Positions 41,991 through 51,497 are shown, counted from the stretch's first letter. The stretch: 64,000 nucleotides of DNA from Frankia umida (GCF_023242945.1 NZ_JALKFT010000001.1:1-64000); one strand, 5' to 3'. Numbers and translations are program-made. The notes: generated from the letters alone by a model not told the origin.

Positions 41991-43837
41991 GCCACCAGGC
42001 CGGAGCGGACGCGGGCGCGGGTGCGGATGGCGCGGGTGCGGATGGCGCGCTCGGTGGGCAGCCGAGCGTGGCTGTCGTCGCCGCCGACATCACCGCTGAG
42101 ACCCTGCTGCGCTGCTGGCTGCGGGAAAGCGATCTCCTGCCAGCGGCCAGGACCGACTCGGACACCGTCTGGGTGCCGCTGCTGGCATCGGGGCTGCGCG
42201 TGCGCCTTCGACTGACCTATCGCTCACCGACCGGCTGGCACCGCTTCGACCAGCCCGAACTGGTCGGTGCGGACGGGACCTCCGCCGGACCGATCAGCGC
42301 CGGCCTGCTCGCGGCGCTGATCGTCGAGGAGATCACCGGCGAGCGGGGCCCGTCGACGGCGAGCCTGACCGCCCTGCAACGCATCACCGAGGCGACCGCC
42401 CGGATCGCCGGCCATCTCCAGGCCCGCCGCGCATCCCCGCACCCGGCGTCGGCCCTGCCAGTCCGCCAGGCGCCCTTTCTGGTCGCGGAGCAGGCCTCAC
42501 TCACCGGACATCCGTTCCACCCGGCGGCGCAGAGCCGCCACGGCGCCTCCGATGAGGCGATCGCCCGCTACTCCCCCGAACGGGGGGGCTCGTTCGCCCT
42601 GCACTGGTTCGCCGCGCACCCCACCGTTCTGGCCATGTCCGGTGCCACCCCCCACACGGACCTGATCCGACTGCTCACCGACCTGTACGACGGCGGCCCA
42701 TCGCCGGCTGGGTTCGTGCCGATCCCGGCGCACCCCTGGCAGGCCCGGGAGCTGCTTTCCGACCCGGCCGGGCCGGTCGGGTCGCTGCTCGCGGACGGCC
42801 GGCTGGTCGACCTCGGCGTCGCCGGTGCCGCCTGGCACGCCACCACCTCGGTGCGGTCGGTCTGGCGGCCGGACCGCGCGGTGATGCTGAAACTGTCATT
42901 GGGCCTGCGCATCACCAACTCCCGGCGGGTCCTGCTGCGTGACGAGCTGCGCCTGGCCGAGACGATCACCCGGCTGGTCGACGCCGGGCTCGGCGCCGCC
43001 CTCGCCGCCCGGCATCCCGCCTTCCACCTGATCGGGGAGCCGCACTGGGTCGCCGTCGACGCACCGGGCCTGGAGACGGCCCTGCGGACCAATCCGTTCG
43101 GGCCCGCCGATCGGGCGGTGTGCCTGTCCGCCCTGCTCACCATCCGGCCCGATCGGGCGGTGGACGGCCTCGGCCGGGCCCGCGCCGCGATGCTTCCCGC
43201 GCTGCTGATCGCCCGCCACGCCCGCCACGCCGAGTCGCTCGGGAGCCTCGCCGAGGCGTGGTTCGACCGGTACCTGGCCGTCCTGGTGACCCCCGTGCTG
43301 GACCTCTACCTGCACCACGGGGTCGGGATCGAGGCACATCTGCAGAACACCCTGGTCAGCCTGGACGACGATGGCTGGCCGGTGGCCGGCTGGTACCGCG
43401 ACAGCCAGGGCTACTACATCGGCGAGTCGGCCGTCGAGGCCACGCGCCGTCTGCTCCCGGGCTTCGCCACCGGGCTCGACGTGGTGTTCCCGGACACGCT
43501 GATCATCGATCGGATCATCTACTACCTGTTCGTGAACAACGTGTTCGCGGTCGTCGGCGCGCTGGGAGCGGCCGGTGTCGCCGACGAACACCGCCTCCTT
43601 GGCCGGGTCCGCGCGCTGCTCACGCGGCTGGACCGCACCGCCCGCACGGGCCAGGCTGACCACCGCCCGCCGCGAGCTCGTCGCCGGCTGCTGTCGACTC
43701 TGCTCGGCGCCACCACGTTGCCCAGCAAGGGCAATCTGCTGACCCTGGTCGACGGACGTGACGAACTGATCGGGCCGGTGGCCACCCAGTCGGTCTACGT
43801 GCAGATTCCGAATCCGCTGTTGGAGGGCACCCCGTGA
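41987..43837 (+). CDS. IucA/IucC-family NIS synthetase (first copy, RhbC position)
   Basis: 616 residues from GTG 41987 (GTGA overlap). NIS synthetase motifs: GHPFHPAAQSRHGASDEAIA, YSPERGGSFALHWFA, PIPAHPWQARELL, TTSVRSVWRPDRAVMLKLSL, LRITNSRRVLLRDE, and the ATP/catalytic segment GIEAHLQNTLVSLDDDGWPV. These enzymes adenylate a carboxylate of citrate or a citryl intermediate and join it to an amine or hydroxylamine. The N-terminus has an AGADGAGADGA repeat run. Position between the decarboxylase and the monooxygenase matches rhbC. Whether it is type A, B or C cannot be fixed by eye. Confidence 0.9.
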   Translation: MSHQAGADAGAGADGAGADGALGGQPSVAVVAADITAETLLRCWLRESDLLPAARTDSDTVWVPLLASGLRVRLRLTYRSPTGWHRFDQPELVGADGTSAGPISAGLLAALIVEEITGERGPSTASLTALQRITEATARIAGHLQARRASPHPASALPVRQAPFLVAEQASLTGHPFHPAAQSRHGASDEAIARYSPERGGSFALHWFAAHPTVLAMSGATPHTDLIRLLTDLYDGGPSPAGFVPIPAHPWQARELLSDPAGPVGSLLADGRLVDLGVAGAAWHATTSVRSVWRPDRAVMLKLSLGLRITNSRRVLLRDELRLAETITRLVDAGLGAALAARHPAFHLIGEPHWVAVDAPGLETALRTNPFGPADRAVCLSALLTIRPDRAVDGLGRARAAMLPALLIARHARHAESLGSLAEAWFDRYLAVLVTPVLDLYLHHGVGIEAHLQNTLVSLDDDGWPVAGWYRDSQGYYIGESAVEATRRLLPGFATGLDVVFPDTLIIDRIIYYLFVNNVFAVVGALGAAGVADEHRLLGRVRALLTRLDRTARTGQADHRPPRARRRLLSTLLGATTLPSKGNLLTLVDGRDELIGPVATQSVYVQIPNPLLEGTP

Positions 43838-45399
43838 GATCCCCCGTTGCGACCACCGGCGGTGACCGGAGCGTGCCGGCCAGCGAGCCGGCCGGGGCCG
43901 GTCCGTCCCGGCCGCAGGACACCGTCTACGACGTCGTCGGGATCGGGCTCGGTCCGTTCAACCTGTCGCTGGCCGCGCTCGCCGACGGCCTGCCCGCCGT
44001 GCGGTCCGTTTTTGTCGACCAGGCGCCGGCCTTCAGCTGGCATCCGGGGCTGCTGCTGGACGGCACCACGTTGCAGGTGCCGTTCCTGGCCGATCTGGTC
44101 ACACTCATCGATCCGACCAGCCGGTGGTCGTTCCTGTCCTATCTGCGGGCCCACGACCGGCTGTTTCGCTTCTACTTCTACGAGCGCTTCCACATTCCGC
44201 GGCGGGAGTACGACGCCTACTGCCGCTGGGTCGCCCGCGGTCTGCCCTCGACGCACTTCGGTGTCCGGGCCGAGGCCGTCCACTGGGACGCCACCGCCGG
44301 CCTGTTCCGGGTCGCGCTGCGCCGCAGCGGTTCCCGCCAGAGTGGGGACGCGTCCCCCGAACCGACCAGGGCCTGGTCCGCTCGGGTGATCCACGCCCGG
44401 AATCTGGTCCTCGGCATCGGCACCGAACCGGCCGTTCCGGCCGCCTTCACCGGTGTCTCCCCCGATCGGGCCTTCCACAGCGCGCACTACCGGCAGCGCC
44501 GGGCGGAACTGGCCGACCGGCCCAGGATCACCGTGGTCGGATCGGGCCAGTCGGGGGCGGAGATCGTCGCCGACCTGCTGCGTGGCCCCGCGCCGGCGGG
44601 CCGCCATCTGACCTGGGTGACCCGCACCCCCGCCTTCGCCCCGATGGAGTACTCCAAGCTCGGACTCGAACAGTTCACCCCCGACCACGTGCGCTACTTC
44701 CATGGTCTGGCCCAGCACCGCAAGGACGCCCTCGTGCCGGCGCAGTGGCAGCTGCACAGGGCGATCGACACGGACACGATCGCGCAGATCTACGACCTGC
44801 TCTACGAGCGCACCATCGACGGAGGCGAGCCTGGCGCCACGCTGCTGCCGGGTGTCACGGTCGAGACGGCGAGCCAGTGCCACGAGCACGACGAGATCAC
44901 CCTCGCCTGCCGCCATCGGGAGCAGGACGTCCCCTTCGCGCTGGCCGCGGACGCCGTCGTGCTGGCCACCGGGTACGCCGCCCGTCGCCCCAGCCTGCTG
45001 GGTCCGATCGCGGGCCTGCTCGAGCTTGATGCCAGCGGACGTTTCGTGGTCGACGACCGCTATCGCGTGGCGACCACCTCCGAGGTCACCGGACGCATCT
45101 ACGTCCAGAACGCCGAGCTGCACACCCATGGGGTCGGCGCCCCCGATCTGGGTCTCGGTGCGTGGCGATCCGCCGTGATCCTCGACGACCTGACCGGTGG
45201 GCGCGCCCACCGGCTCCCGCCGCCCAACGCGTTCACCACCTTCGGCGCCCCGCCGCCCGCGCCACCGCCCGCGGCCACCAACACCGACACCGGCTCTGCC
45301 ACCGACACCGACACCGACACCGCGGCCAGCGTCCGGACCGCCGACGTCCCAGGTGCCACCCGGCCCGATCCGGGGATCCTCGACCGGGTACGACCGTGA
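43834..45399 (+). CDS. Amine N-monooxygenase (IucD/PvdA/RhbE-like)
   Basis: 521 residues from GTG 43834. Flavin N-hydroxylating monooxygenase: FAD loop VVGIGLGPFNLSLAALADGL (from G36), substrate region YCRWVARGLPSTHFGV, NADPH loop VVGSGQSGAEIVADLL (234 on), and the late motif VVLATGYAARRPSLLGP. It N-hydroxylates a primary amine, here most likely 1,3-diaminopropane from the two preceding enzymes, in the cytoplasm. The C-terminal 50 residues are a Pro/Ala/Thr/Asp low-complexity tail, making it longer than the usual 430-450. No acyltransferase domain is fused. Overlaps its neighbours by 4 bp each. Confidence 0.92.
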   Translation: MRSPVATTGGDRSVPASEPAGAGPSRPQDTVYDVVGIGLGPFNLSLAALADGLPAVRSVFVDQAPAFSWHPGLLLDGTTLQVPFLADLVTLIDPTSRWSFLSYLRAHDRLFRFYFYERFHIPRREYDAYCRWVARGLPSTHFGVRAEAVHWDATAGLFRVALRRSGSRQSGDASPEPTRAWSARVIHARNLVLGIGTEPAVPAAFTGVSPDRAFHSAHYRQRRAELADRPRITVVGSGQSGAEIVADLLRGPAPAGRHLTWVTRTPAFAPMEYSKLGLEQFTPDHVRYFHGLAQHRKDALVPAQWQLHRAIDTDTIAQIYDLLYERTIDGGEPGATLLPGVTVETASQCHEHDEITLACRHREQDVPFALAADAVVLATGYAARRPSLLGPIAGLLELDASGRFVVDDRYRVATTSEVTGRIYVQNAELHTHGVGAPDLGLGAWRSAVILDDLTGGRAHRLPPPNAFTTFGAPPPAPPPAATNTDTGSATDTDTDTAASVRTADVPGATRPDPGILDRVRP

Positions 45400-47384
45400 C
45401 GGGCCTGGTCGAGGATCCCCGGACGTCCGCGGGCGAGACCGCCGCGCGCTGGCGGCAGGCCGGTCGGGCCCTGCTGGTCCGACTTCTCGCCGAGCTGGCC
45501 TACGAGGAGCTGATCACCCCCCTGACCGAACCGGAGATCGGGCCAGCGGCCGGCCGGTCGGGCCGGGTGACGAGCCCCCCGGACATCCGACCGGCGGATG
45601 CCGCGATCGGGCGGGGTCCGGTGCATGCCTACCGGGTGCCGACCGCCCACGCCGACTACCGCTTCCAGGCCCGGCGCGGCACGTTCGGTTCATGGTGGAT
45701 CGAACCCGCCAGCGTGGCGCGGACTCCCACCGCCGGCGCGGACCAGGCCGCGGACGATCCGGTGATGTTCCTGCGGGAGGCGCAGTCCCTGCTCGGCTGG
45801 TCCGATCCCGTCCTCGCCGACGTCATCCGGGACCTGCTCGCGACCCAGGCCGCCGATGCGCGGCTCCTGGCCGGCGCACGGCCCGCGGCGCGGCTCGCGG
45901 ACCTGTCCCTCACCGACCTCGAGGGATCTCAGAGCGGCCACCCCTGCCTGGTCGCGAACAAGGGGCGCATCGGCTTCGCCGCGGCGGTGGAGCGCTACAG
46001 CCCCGAAAGCCATCGTCCCTTCCGGCTGGTGTGGGTCGCCGCCCATCCGGACCTGGCTGTCTGGTCCGAACTCTCCGGTCAGCCGAGCCAGGTCGGGTTC
46101 CTGGCACAGGAACTCGACGAGCCGGTCCGGCTGCGGTTCGCCGAGGTGCTCAGGGCGACCCTGGCCGAACTGGCGTCCTCGGGCAGCGCACGGCCCGCCG
46201 CCACCGCTGATCCGGCCGGTCCGGTGTACGTGTGGCTTCCGGTGCATCCCTGGCAGTGGGAGAACGTGGTCGTCGCGCTGTTCGCGGCAGAACTGGCCAC
46301 GGGACGCCTGGTCCATCTGGGCGAGGCGCCGGACCGCTATGTCCCGATGCAGGCGGTGCGCACCCTGGCCAACGTCGACCGGCCGAGGCGGCGCAACGTC
46401 AAACTCGCCCTGATGATCCGCAACACGCTGGTCTGGCGTGGGATGTCGGCCGCCGATGCCCTCGCCGGGCCGCCGGTGTCCCGCTGGCTGCTCGCGCTGT
46501 GCGCCGCCGACCCGTTCCTGCGTGAGGTCAGCGGTCTCCAGCCGCTGCCCGAGGTCGCCGGGGCCGCCGTCAGCCACAGCGCCTACGAGGCCCTGCCCGC
46601 GGCGCCGTATCGCCTGCACGAACTGCTCGGGGTGATCTGGCGGGAGCCGGTGGACGCCTACCTGGCCGAGGGGGAGCGGGCCCGCAGCCTCGCGGCGCTG
46701 CTCATGATCGGCTCGGACGGGAGATCGCTGCTCGCCGAACTCGTGGCCCGATCGGGCCAGGAACCCCGGGTCTGGCTACGGGCGCTGTTCACCGCGCTGC
46801 TCCCCGGCCTGCTGCACTTCCTGTACCGCTACGGCGTCGCGTTCACCCCACATGGCGAGAACGTGCTGTGTGTCTTCGACGCCGAGCAGATCCCCCGGCG
46901 CATCGCGATCAAGGATTTCGGGGCGGACGTCGAACTGGTCGACGGCCACTTCCCCGAGCGTGGGCCGCTGCCGGCGGCGGTGGACGAGCACTGCCGTCGC
47001 TGGCCCGGCCGCGAGCTCGCACATGCGGTGCTCTCCGCCGTCTTCGCCGGGCACTTCCGCTACTTCTCGGTCCTCGTCGCCGATCATCTCGAGGTCGACG
47101 AGGAGGAGTTCTGGGGGCTGGTCCGCGCGACGATGGACGACTACCACGCCCGTTTCCCCGAGCTCGCCGCCCGCTTCGGCGAGGTCGACCTGCTCATCCC
47201 CCGATTCGACCGGGTCTGTCTGAACCGAGAGCAGTTCGCCGGTGCCGGGTTCCACGACCGACCCGCACGTGACGGCGGGTTCGACCTGATGCGGGGTACC
47301 GTCGCCAATCCGGTGGCCAGTGTGCCCGGCCGCCCCATCCCACCGGCGCCGCCCAGACGGACGGGACGAACGGAGAGCACATGA
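45396..47384 (+). CDS. IucA/IucC-family NIS synthetase (second copy, RhbF position)
   Basis: 662 residues from GTG 45396; the open frame extends further upstream but the GTGA overlap with the monooxygenase stop decides the start. Motifs: SGHPCLVANKGRIGFAAAVE, YSPESHRPFRLVWVAAHPDL, WLPVHPWQWENVVV, MQAVRTLANVDRPRRRNVKL, LMIRNTLVWRGMS, FTPHGENVLCVFDAEQIPRR followed by IAIKDFGADVELV. The HGEN form is typical of IucC-like enzymes that add the second arm to a citryl intermediate. Two different NIS synthetases in one operon fit a citrate scaffold with two substituents. Confidence 0.9.
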   Translation: MTGLVEDPRTSAGETAARWRQAGRALLVRLLAELAYEELITPLTEPEIGPAAGRSGRVTSPPDIRPADAAIGRGPVHAYRVPTAHADYRFQARRGTFGSWWIEPASVARTPTAGADQAADDPVMFLREAQSLLGWSDPVLADVIRDLLATQAADARLLAGARPAARLADLSLTDLEGSQSGHPCLVANKGRIGFAAAVERYSPESHRPFRLVWVAAHPDLAVWSELSGQPSQVGFLAQELDEPVRLRFAEVLRATLAELASSGSARPAATADPAGPVYVWLPVHPWQWENVVVALFAAELATGRLVHLGEAPDRYVPMQAVRTLANVDRPRRRNVKLALMIRNTLVWRGMSAADALAGPPVSRWLLALCAADPFLREVSGLQPLPEVAGAAVSHSAYEALPAAPYRLHELLGVIWREPVDAYLAEGERARSLAALLMIGSDGRSLLAELVARSGQEPRVWLRALFTALLPGLLHFLYRYGVAFTPHGENVLCVFDAEQIPRRIAIKDFGADVELVDGHFPERGPLPAAVDEHCRRWPGRELAHAVLSAVFAGHFRYFSVLVADHLEVDEEEFWGLVRATMDDYHARFPELAARFGEVDLLIPRFDRVCLNREQFAGAGFHDRPARDGGFDLMRGTVANPVASVPGRPIPPAPPRRTGRTEST

Positions 47385-48934
47385 CGTCGTTGCCGGCGCC
47401 GATTCCACCCGCCCGGTCGGGGCAGGAGCTCACCCCCCCGGCCGCCGCACCCGCAGAGGCGACCGACCGTCGAGGAACCCAGACGCTGCACGAACTGACG
47501 CACGGTGACGACCCGATCGACGAGATGGTCGTGGCCACCGTCGACCTGCAGGGCCGGCTGGTCGGCAGCGCGGTGTCCCCGGAGCACTTCGCCGACGAGG
47601 TGCTCCCCCAGGGGCTCGGGGCCTGCACCTACCTGCACGCCGTCGACGTCGACATGCGGACCGACGACGGCTTTCCGCACACCCCCTGGCACGGTGGTTT
47701 CGGGGACCTGCGGCTGCGTCCCGATCTGACGAGTCTTCGCCGGGCACCGTGGCGCCGCTCGTGCGGGGTGGTCCTCGCGGACGCCTACTGGCCCGACGGG
47801 ACGGTGGTGGATGTCTCTCCCCGGGCCATCCTTCGCCGTCAGCTCGACGTGCTGCGCGAGGCGGGCCAGCAGGCCCTGGTCGGCACCGAACTGGAGTTTC
47901 TGGCCTTCCGCGAGTCCTACGACCGCGCGGCCCGACGTTCGTGGGCCGGACTCACCCCGGCCAGCCGCTACAACATCGACTACGCCCTGTTCGGCACGGA
48001 GGGGCTGGACGATCTGACCCGGCGCATCCGGCTGGCGATGCGCGAGGCCGGCATCGCGGTGGAATCGGCCCGGGGGGAGGTCCATCCGGGCCAGTACGAG
48101 ATCGTGTTCCGGTACGCCGAGGCGCTGGCGGCCTGCGACATCCACGCCCTGTACAAGATCACCGCGAAGCGGATCGCCGCGGCCGGCGGGCAGGCGTTGA
48201 CCTTCATGGCGAAGTACGACCAGGGCGAGGGCAACTCCTGCCACATCCACCTGTCCCTGCGCGACGCCACCAGCGCGGAACCCGTCTTCGCGGCCACCCC
48301 CGACCAGAACACGGCCGCCCCCGACCAGCACGACGCACCCGGTGACGGGGCCGGAGCCGGTGCTGGGACCGGGCGGCCTCCTCACCGACCGGGACGGCCC
48401 GCCCGCACGGACACCGTCGGCATGTCGCCCCTGATGTGCTCCTTCGTGGCGGGGCAGCTGGCCTGCCTGGCCGACTTCACGCTGCTGTTCGCGCCGAACG
48501 TCAACTCCTACAAGCGGCTCGCTCCCGGGGCGTTCGCCCCGACCGGGATCAGCTGGGGCCGGGACAACCGGACCTGCGCGGTGCGGGTGGTCGGTGCCGG
48601 GGCAGGCCTGCGCATCGAGCACCGGGTGCCCGGTGGGGACGCGAACCCGTACCTGGCCGTCGCAGGCATCCTCGCCGCCGGCCTGTACGGAGTTCGCCAC
48701 GGGCTGGAACTGGAGCCCGGACGGGTCGGTAACGCGTTCACGATGCCCGGCCTGCCTCCGCTGCCGACGACGCTGCGCGCCGCCGTCGACCGGTGGCGGT
48801 CCAGCCCCGTCGCCCGGGCGGCCTTCGGCGAACGGGTCGTCGCCCACCTGGCCCATGCGGGCGAGGTCGAACTGACCGGCTACGAGCGGACCGTCACCGA
48901 CTGGGAGCGCCAGCGCGGCTTCGAGCGCAGCTGA
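47381..48934 (+). CDS. Glutamine synthetase-family gamma-glutamyl ligase
   Basis: 517 residues, ATG overlapping the previous stop. GS catalytic core intact: GTELEFLAFRESYD (metal Glu pair), ESARGEVHPGQYEIVFRYAE, GEGNSCHIHLSLRD (His), APNVNSYKRLAPGAFAPTG, WGRDNRTCAVRVVG and RIEHRVPGGDANPYLAVAG. The N-terminal beta-grasp resembles PuuA and GlnA3/GlnA4-type ligases that join glutamate to amines rather than ammonia. A low-complexity Asp/Gly/Ala/Arg insertion splits the barrel after HIHLSL. As sixth gene of the siderophore operon it probably couples a carboxylate to diaminopropane or its N-hydroxy form. This is inference from context; no such step is standard in rhizobactin synthesis. Confidence 0.88.
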   Translation: MTSLPAPIPPARSGQELTPPAAAPAEATDRRGTQTLHELTHGDDPIDEMVVATVDLQGRLVGSAVSPEHFADEVLPQGLGACTYLHAVDVDMRTDDGFPHTPWHGGFGDLRLRPDLTSLRRAPWRRSCGVVLADAYWPDGTVVDVSPRAILRRQLDVLREAGQQALVGTELEFLAFRESYDRAARRSWAGLTPASRYNIDYALFGTEGLDDLTRRIRLAMREAGIAVESARGEVHPGQYEIVFRYAEALAACDIHALYKITAKRIAAAGGQALTFMAKYDQGEGNSCHIHLSLRDATSAEPVFAATPDQNTAAPDQHDAPGDGAGAGAGTGRPPHRPGRPARTDTVGMSPLMCSFVAGQLACLADFTLLFAPNVNSYKRLAPGAFAPTGISWGRDNRTCAVRVVGAGAGLRIEHRVPGGDANPYLAVAGILAAGLYGVRHGLELEPGRVGNAFTMPGLPPLPTTLRAAVDRWRSSPVARAAFGERVVAHLAHAGEVELTGYERTVTDWERQRGFERS

Positions 48935-49052
48935 CCCCGCCGGCTCCGGACCCGGCCCGGACGGACCGCTCCGAGCACCACCCAAGCGGACGAGCGAACG
49001 GGCGGGTCAGGACTGACGGGCGGGTCAGGGCTGGTAGGTCAGGGCGGGCTGG

Positions 49053-51365
49053 TCAGGGCTGGTGGGCTGGGCCTGACGAGCGGACGGGGGTGTCGGCGGT
49101 GGCGCTGTCGCGGGGCGCCGGCGGCGCAGCCACCGGTTGGGGGACGTCCTCGACGTGCTCATGTAGTCCGAACCGGCGGTGCAGCACCCGCAGCGGGCCG
49201 GGCGCCCACCAGTTCGCGCCGCCGGCGACCCGCATGAACGCCGGGACCAGCACCCCCCGGATGAGAGTGGCGTCAAGCACGATGGCCAGCGCCGTGCCGA
49301 CCCCGAACATCTGGATGAAGCGCACCGAGGAGGTGGCGAACGCGACGAAGGTGACCGCGAGCAGGGCGGCGGCGGTGCTGACGATCCGGCCGACCCGGGC
49401 GAGGCCGGTGGCGACCGCCTCGACGTTGCTCGCCCCGGTGTCACGCACCTCCTTGATCCGCGACAGCAGGAACACCTCGTAGTCCATCGACAGGCCGAAG
49501 GCGATACAGAACAGCAGCACGGGCATGGAGGTGTCGAGCGGGCCCGGGGTGAAGTCGAGCAGGCCGGACAGATGACCGTCACTGAAGATCCAGACCGCGG
49601 CGCCGAACACCGCGCAGGTGCACAGTCCGTTGAGCAGAATCGCCTTCACCGGCAGCAGCACACTGCCGGTGAACAGGAACAGCAGGACGAACGTCGCCAG
49701 CGCGATGAGCCCGAGCGCCAGCGGCAGCCGATCACCGATCGCCGACCGGCCATCGACGAGGACGGCGGGCGCACCCCCCACCAGGACGGTGCTGCCGCTG
49801 GGCGCGGGCAGCGCACGCGTCGCATGGACCAGCGCCCGGGCCTGGGTGGACGCGTAGTCCACCGCGGGGACCACCTGCAACAGGTCGTCACCCGCGGCGC
49901 GGAAACGCACACTGGTCGCGTTGGGGGGTGCGGTCTGGCTCCCACGGACGACGGTGCCGAGGGCGTAGTCCACCCGGGCGACGTCAGGCAGCCGGGACAG
50001 GGTGTTCGCGTAGGCCGACAGCGCGGCGGGATCGAGCGCGCCGCGCCCGTCCTGCTGGACGACCACCTCCATCGATCCGGACAGGTCAGCGGGGAAGCGT
50101 TCGCGCAGCGCGTCGCCGACCGTGCGGCTGGCGGCGGCTCCCGGCCGCAGCACCCGGTCGTCCGGCGTGCCGAACTGGACGTGCAGGAACGGGGCGGCGA
50201 GCACGAGCAGGATCACGATCACCGGTAGTCCGGTCAGGACCGGGTGGGCCATGACGGTCGAGGCCACCCGCCGCCAGAACGCCGACTCCGCGGCCTCGGG
50301 TGCGGCCTTGGGTGCCTTCTGCCGGCGCCGACGGACCAGCCCGATCAGGCCACCCACGTGCCAGGCGTTCACCCGCTCACCCAGCACCATGAGCAGCGCG
50401 GGCAGCACGACCACCGCGGCGAGCACCGCCACCACCGTGACCGAGATGCCGGCATAGGCCATGGAGCGCAGGAAGAACGGCGGGAACAGCAACATCACGA
50501 CCAGGCTCACGACCACTGTGGCGCCGCTGAAGAAGATGGTTCGACCGGCGGAGCGCACGGTGATCGAGACCGCCGACGCACGGTCATGACCCGCGGCCAG
50601 TTCCTCGCGGAATCGGCTGACCATCAACAGCGAGTAGTCGATGCCGAGGCCGAGGCCGAGCGCGGAGGTCAGGTTCACCGCGAAGATCGAGACATCGGTG
50701 ACGCTACCGATGACCGCGAGGATCGCGAGGCCACCCACCATCCCGAGCAGACCCACGGCCAGCGGCAGCAGCGCCGCGACCACCCCGGCGAACGCCACGA
50801 CCAGCAGGACCAGGGTGATCGGGATGGCGATCGACTCGGCCACCGCGAGATCGCTGGAGACCTGATCGCCGATGTCGTTGTTGATCGCGGCCGCGCCCCC
50901 GGGCTCGACGGTCACCTCGGGGGGGTCGAACGCCCGGGAGGCATACCGCTTCACCACGTCCGACGCGTCATCGTCGTCGGCGACGCTGGCCACCACCAGG
51001 GCCGAACGGCGGTCCTGCGAGCGCAGCGCGCTGCCCGCGCCGGACCAGTAGGACACGACGTCGCGGGCGCCGGGCTGGGCGGCCAGGTCCGCGGCGACCG
51101 CCCGACCGGCGGCGACCACCCGAGGGTCGTCGACCTCGCCCACCCGGGCGGTGACGAGCAGCAGCACGTTCGCCCGTCCGTGGAAGTGCGCGTCGAGGAC
51201 GTCGACGGCACGGCTGGAATCCGAACGGGGGTCGTCGAACCCGCCGGTCTGCAGCTTGCCGAACGCGGTGCTGCCCAGCAGCGCCCCGAGAACCACCAGG
51301 ACCGCCGTGCCGGCGAGCACCAGCCGTGTCCGTCGCGTGGTCAACGCCACCAGGATCGCGAACAC
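49053..51365 (-). CDS. MMPL-family membrane transporter
   Basis: 770 residues from GTG 51365 with GAGGGAGGAC upstream. RND/MMPL plan: TM1 near residue 15 (RLVLAGTAVLVVLGALLGST), first extracytoplasmic domain, TM2-6 (IAIPITLVLLVVAFAGVVAA, VNLTSALGLGLGIDYSLLMV with the GIDYSL motif), then a second half with the same pattern (MPVLLFCIAFGLSMDYEVFL). It should move lipids or large metabolites by proton motive force in the cytoplasmic membrane. It is convergent with the siderophore operon, 118 bp apart, so it may be the exporter, but is separately transcribed and carries no iron box that I can see. Confidence 0.9.
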   Translation of the reverse strand: MFAILVALTTRRTRLVLAGTAVLVVLGALLGSTAFGKLQTGGFDDPRSDSSRAVDVLDAHFHGRANVLLLVTARVGEVDDPRVVAAGRAVAADLAAQPGARDVVSYWSGAGSALRSQDRRSALVVASVADDDDASDVVKRYASRAFDPPEVTVEPGGAAAINNDIGDQVSSDLAVAESIAIPITLVLLVVAFAGVVAALLPLAVGLLGMVGGLAILAVIGSVTDVSIFAVNLTSALGLGLGIDYSLLMVSRFREELAAGHDRASAVSITVRSAGRTIFFSGATVVVSLVVMLLFPPFFLRSMAYAGISVTVVAVLAAVVVLPALLMVLGERVNAWHVGGLIGLVRRRRQKAPKAAPEAAESAFWRRVASTVMAHPVLTGLPVIVILLVLAAPFLHVQFGTPDDRVLRPGAAASRTVGDALRERFPADLSGSMEVVVQQDGRGALDPAALSAYANTLSRLPDVARVDYALGTVVRGSQTAPPNATSVRFRAAGDDLLQVVPAVDYASTQARALVHATRALPAPSGSTVLVGGAPAVLVDGRSAIGDRLPLALGLIALATFVLLFLFTGSVLLPVKAILLNGLCTCAVFGAAVWIFSDGHLSGLLDFTPGPLDTSMPVLLFCIAFGLSMDYEVFLLSRIKEVRDTGASNVEAVATGLARVGRIVSTAAALLAVTFVAFATSSVRFIQMFGVGTALAIVLDATLIRGVLVPAFMRVAGGANWWAPGPLRVLHRRFGLHEHVEDVPQPVAAPPAPRDSATADTPVRSSGPAHQP

Positions 51366-51434
51366 GGTGTCCTCCCTCGATCGGGCTCTCAGGGAGAGAC
51401 ACTGTTCGCGACCGGTGCGCCACGTCAAGGTCGT

Positions 51435-51446
51435 TTGTGCACACAA
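51435..51446. promoter_or_regulatory. Dyad TTGTGCACACAA before a TTGACG box
   Basis: TTGTG-CA-CACAA at 51435-51446 lies 6 bp upstream of a minus-strand -35-like TTGACG (51428-51423), about 70-80 bp from the MMPL start. It looks like a dimeric regulator site. The regulator is unknown. Confidence 0.4.
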
Positions 51447-51497
51447 TGACCGGTCCGTCCCCCTGTCAGTGTCTGACTCGGGAGATCGGACCGGTCA
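51447..51497 (-). terminator. Long hairpin after the glycosyltransferase gene
   Basis: TGACCGGTCCG (51447-51457) and CGGACCGGTCA (51487-51497) are perfect 11-bp arms with a 29-nt loop, 13 bp past the glycosyltransferase stop. It probably ends that transcript before the MMPL promoter. Confidence 0.5.

Noticed and set aside
49053..51365. MMPL transporter as part of the siderophore operon
   Set aside because: It is on the opposite strand with its own promoter features, so co-transcription is excluded; a functional link remains possible.
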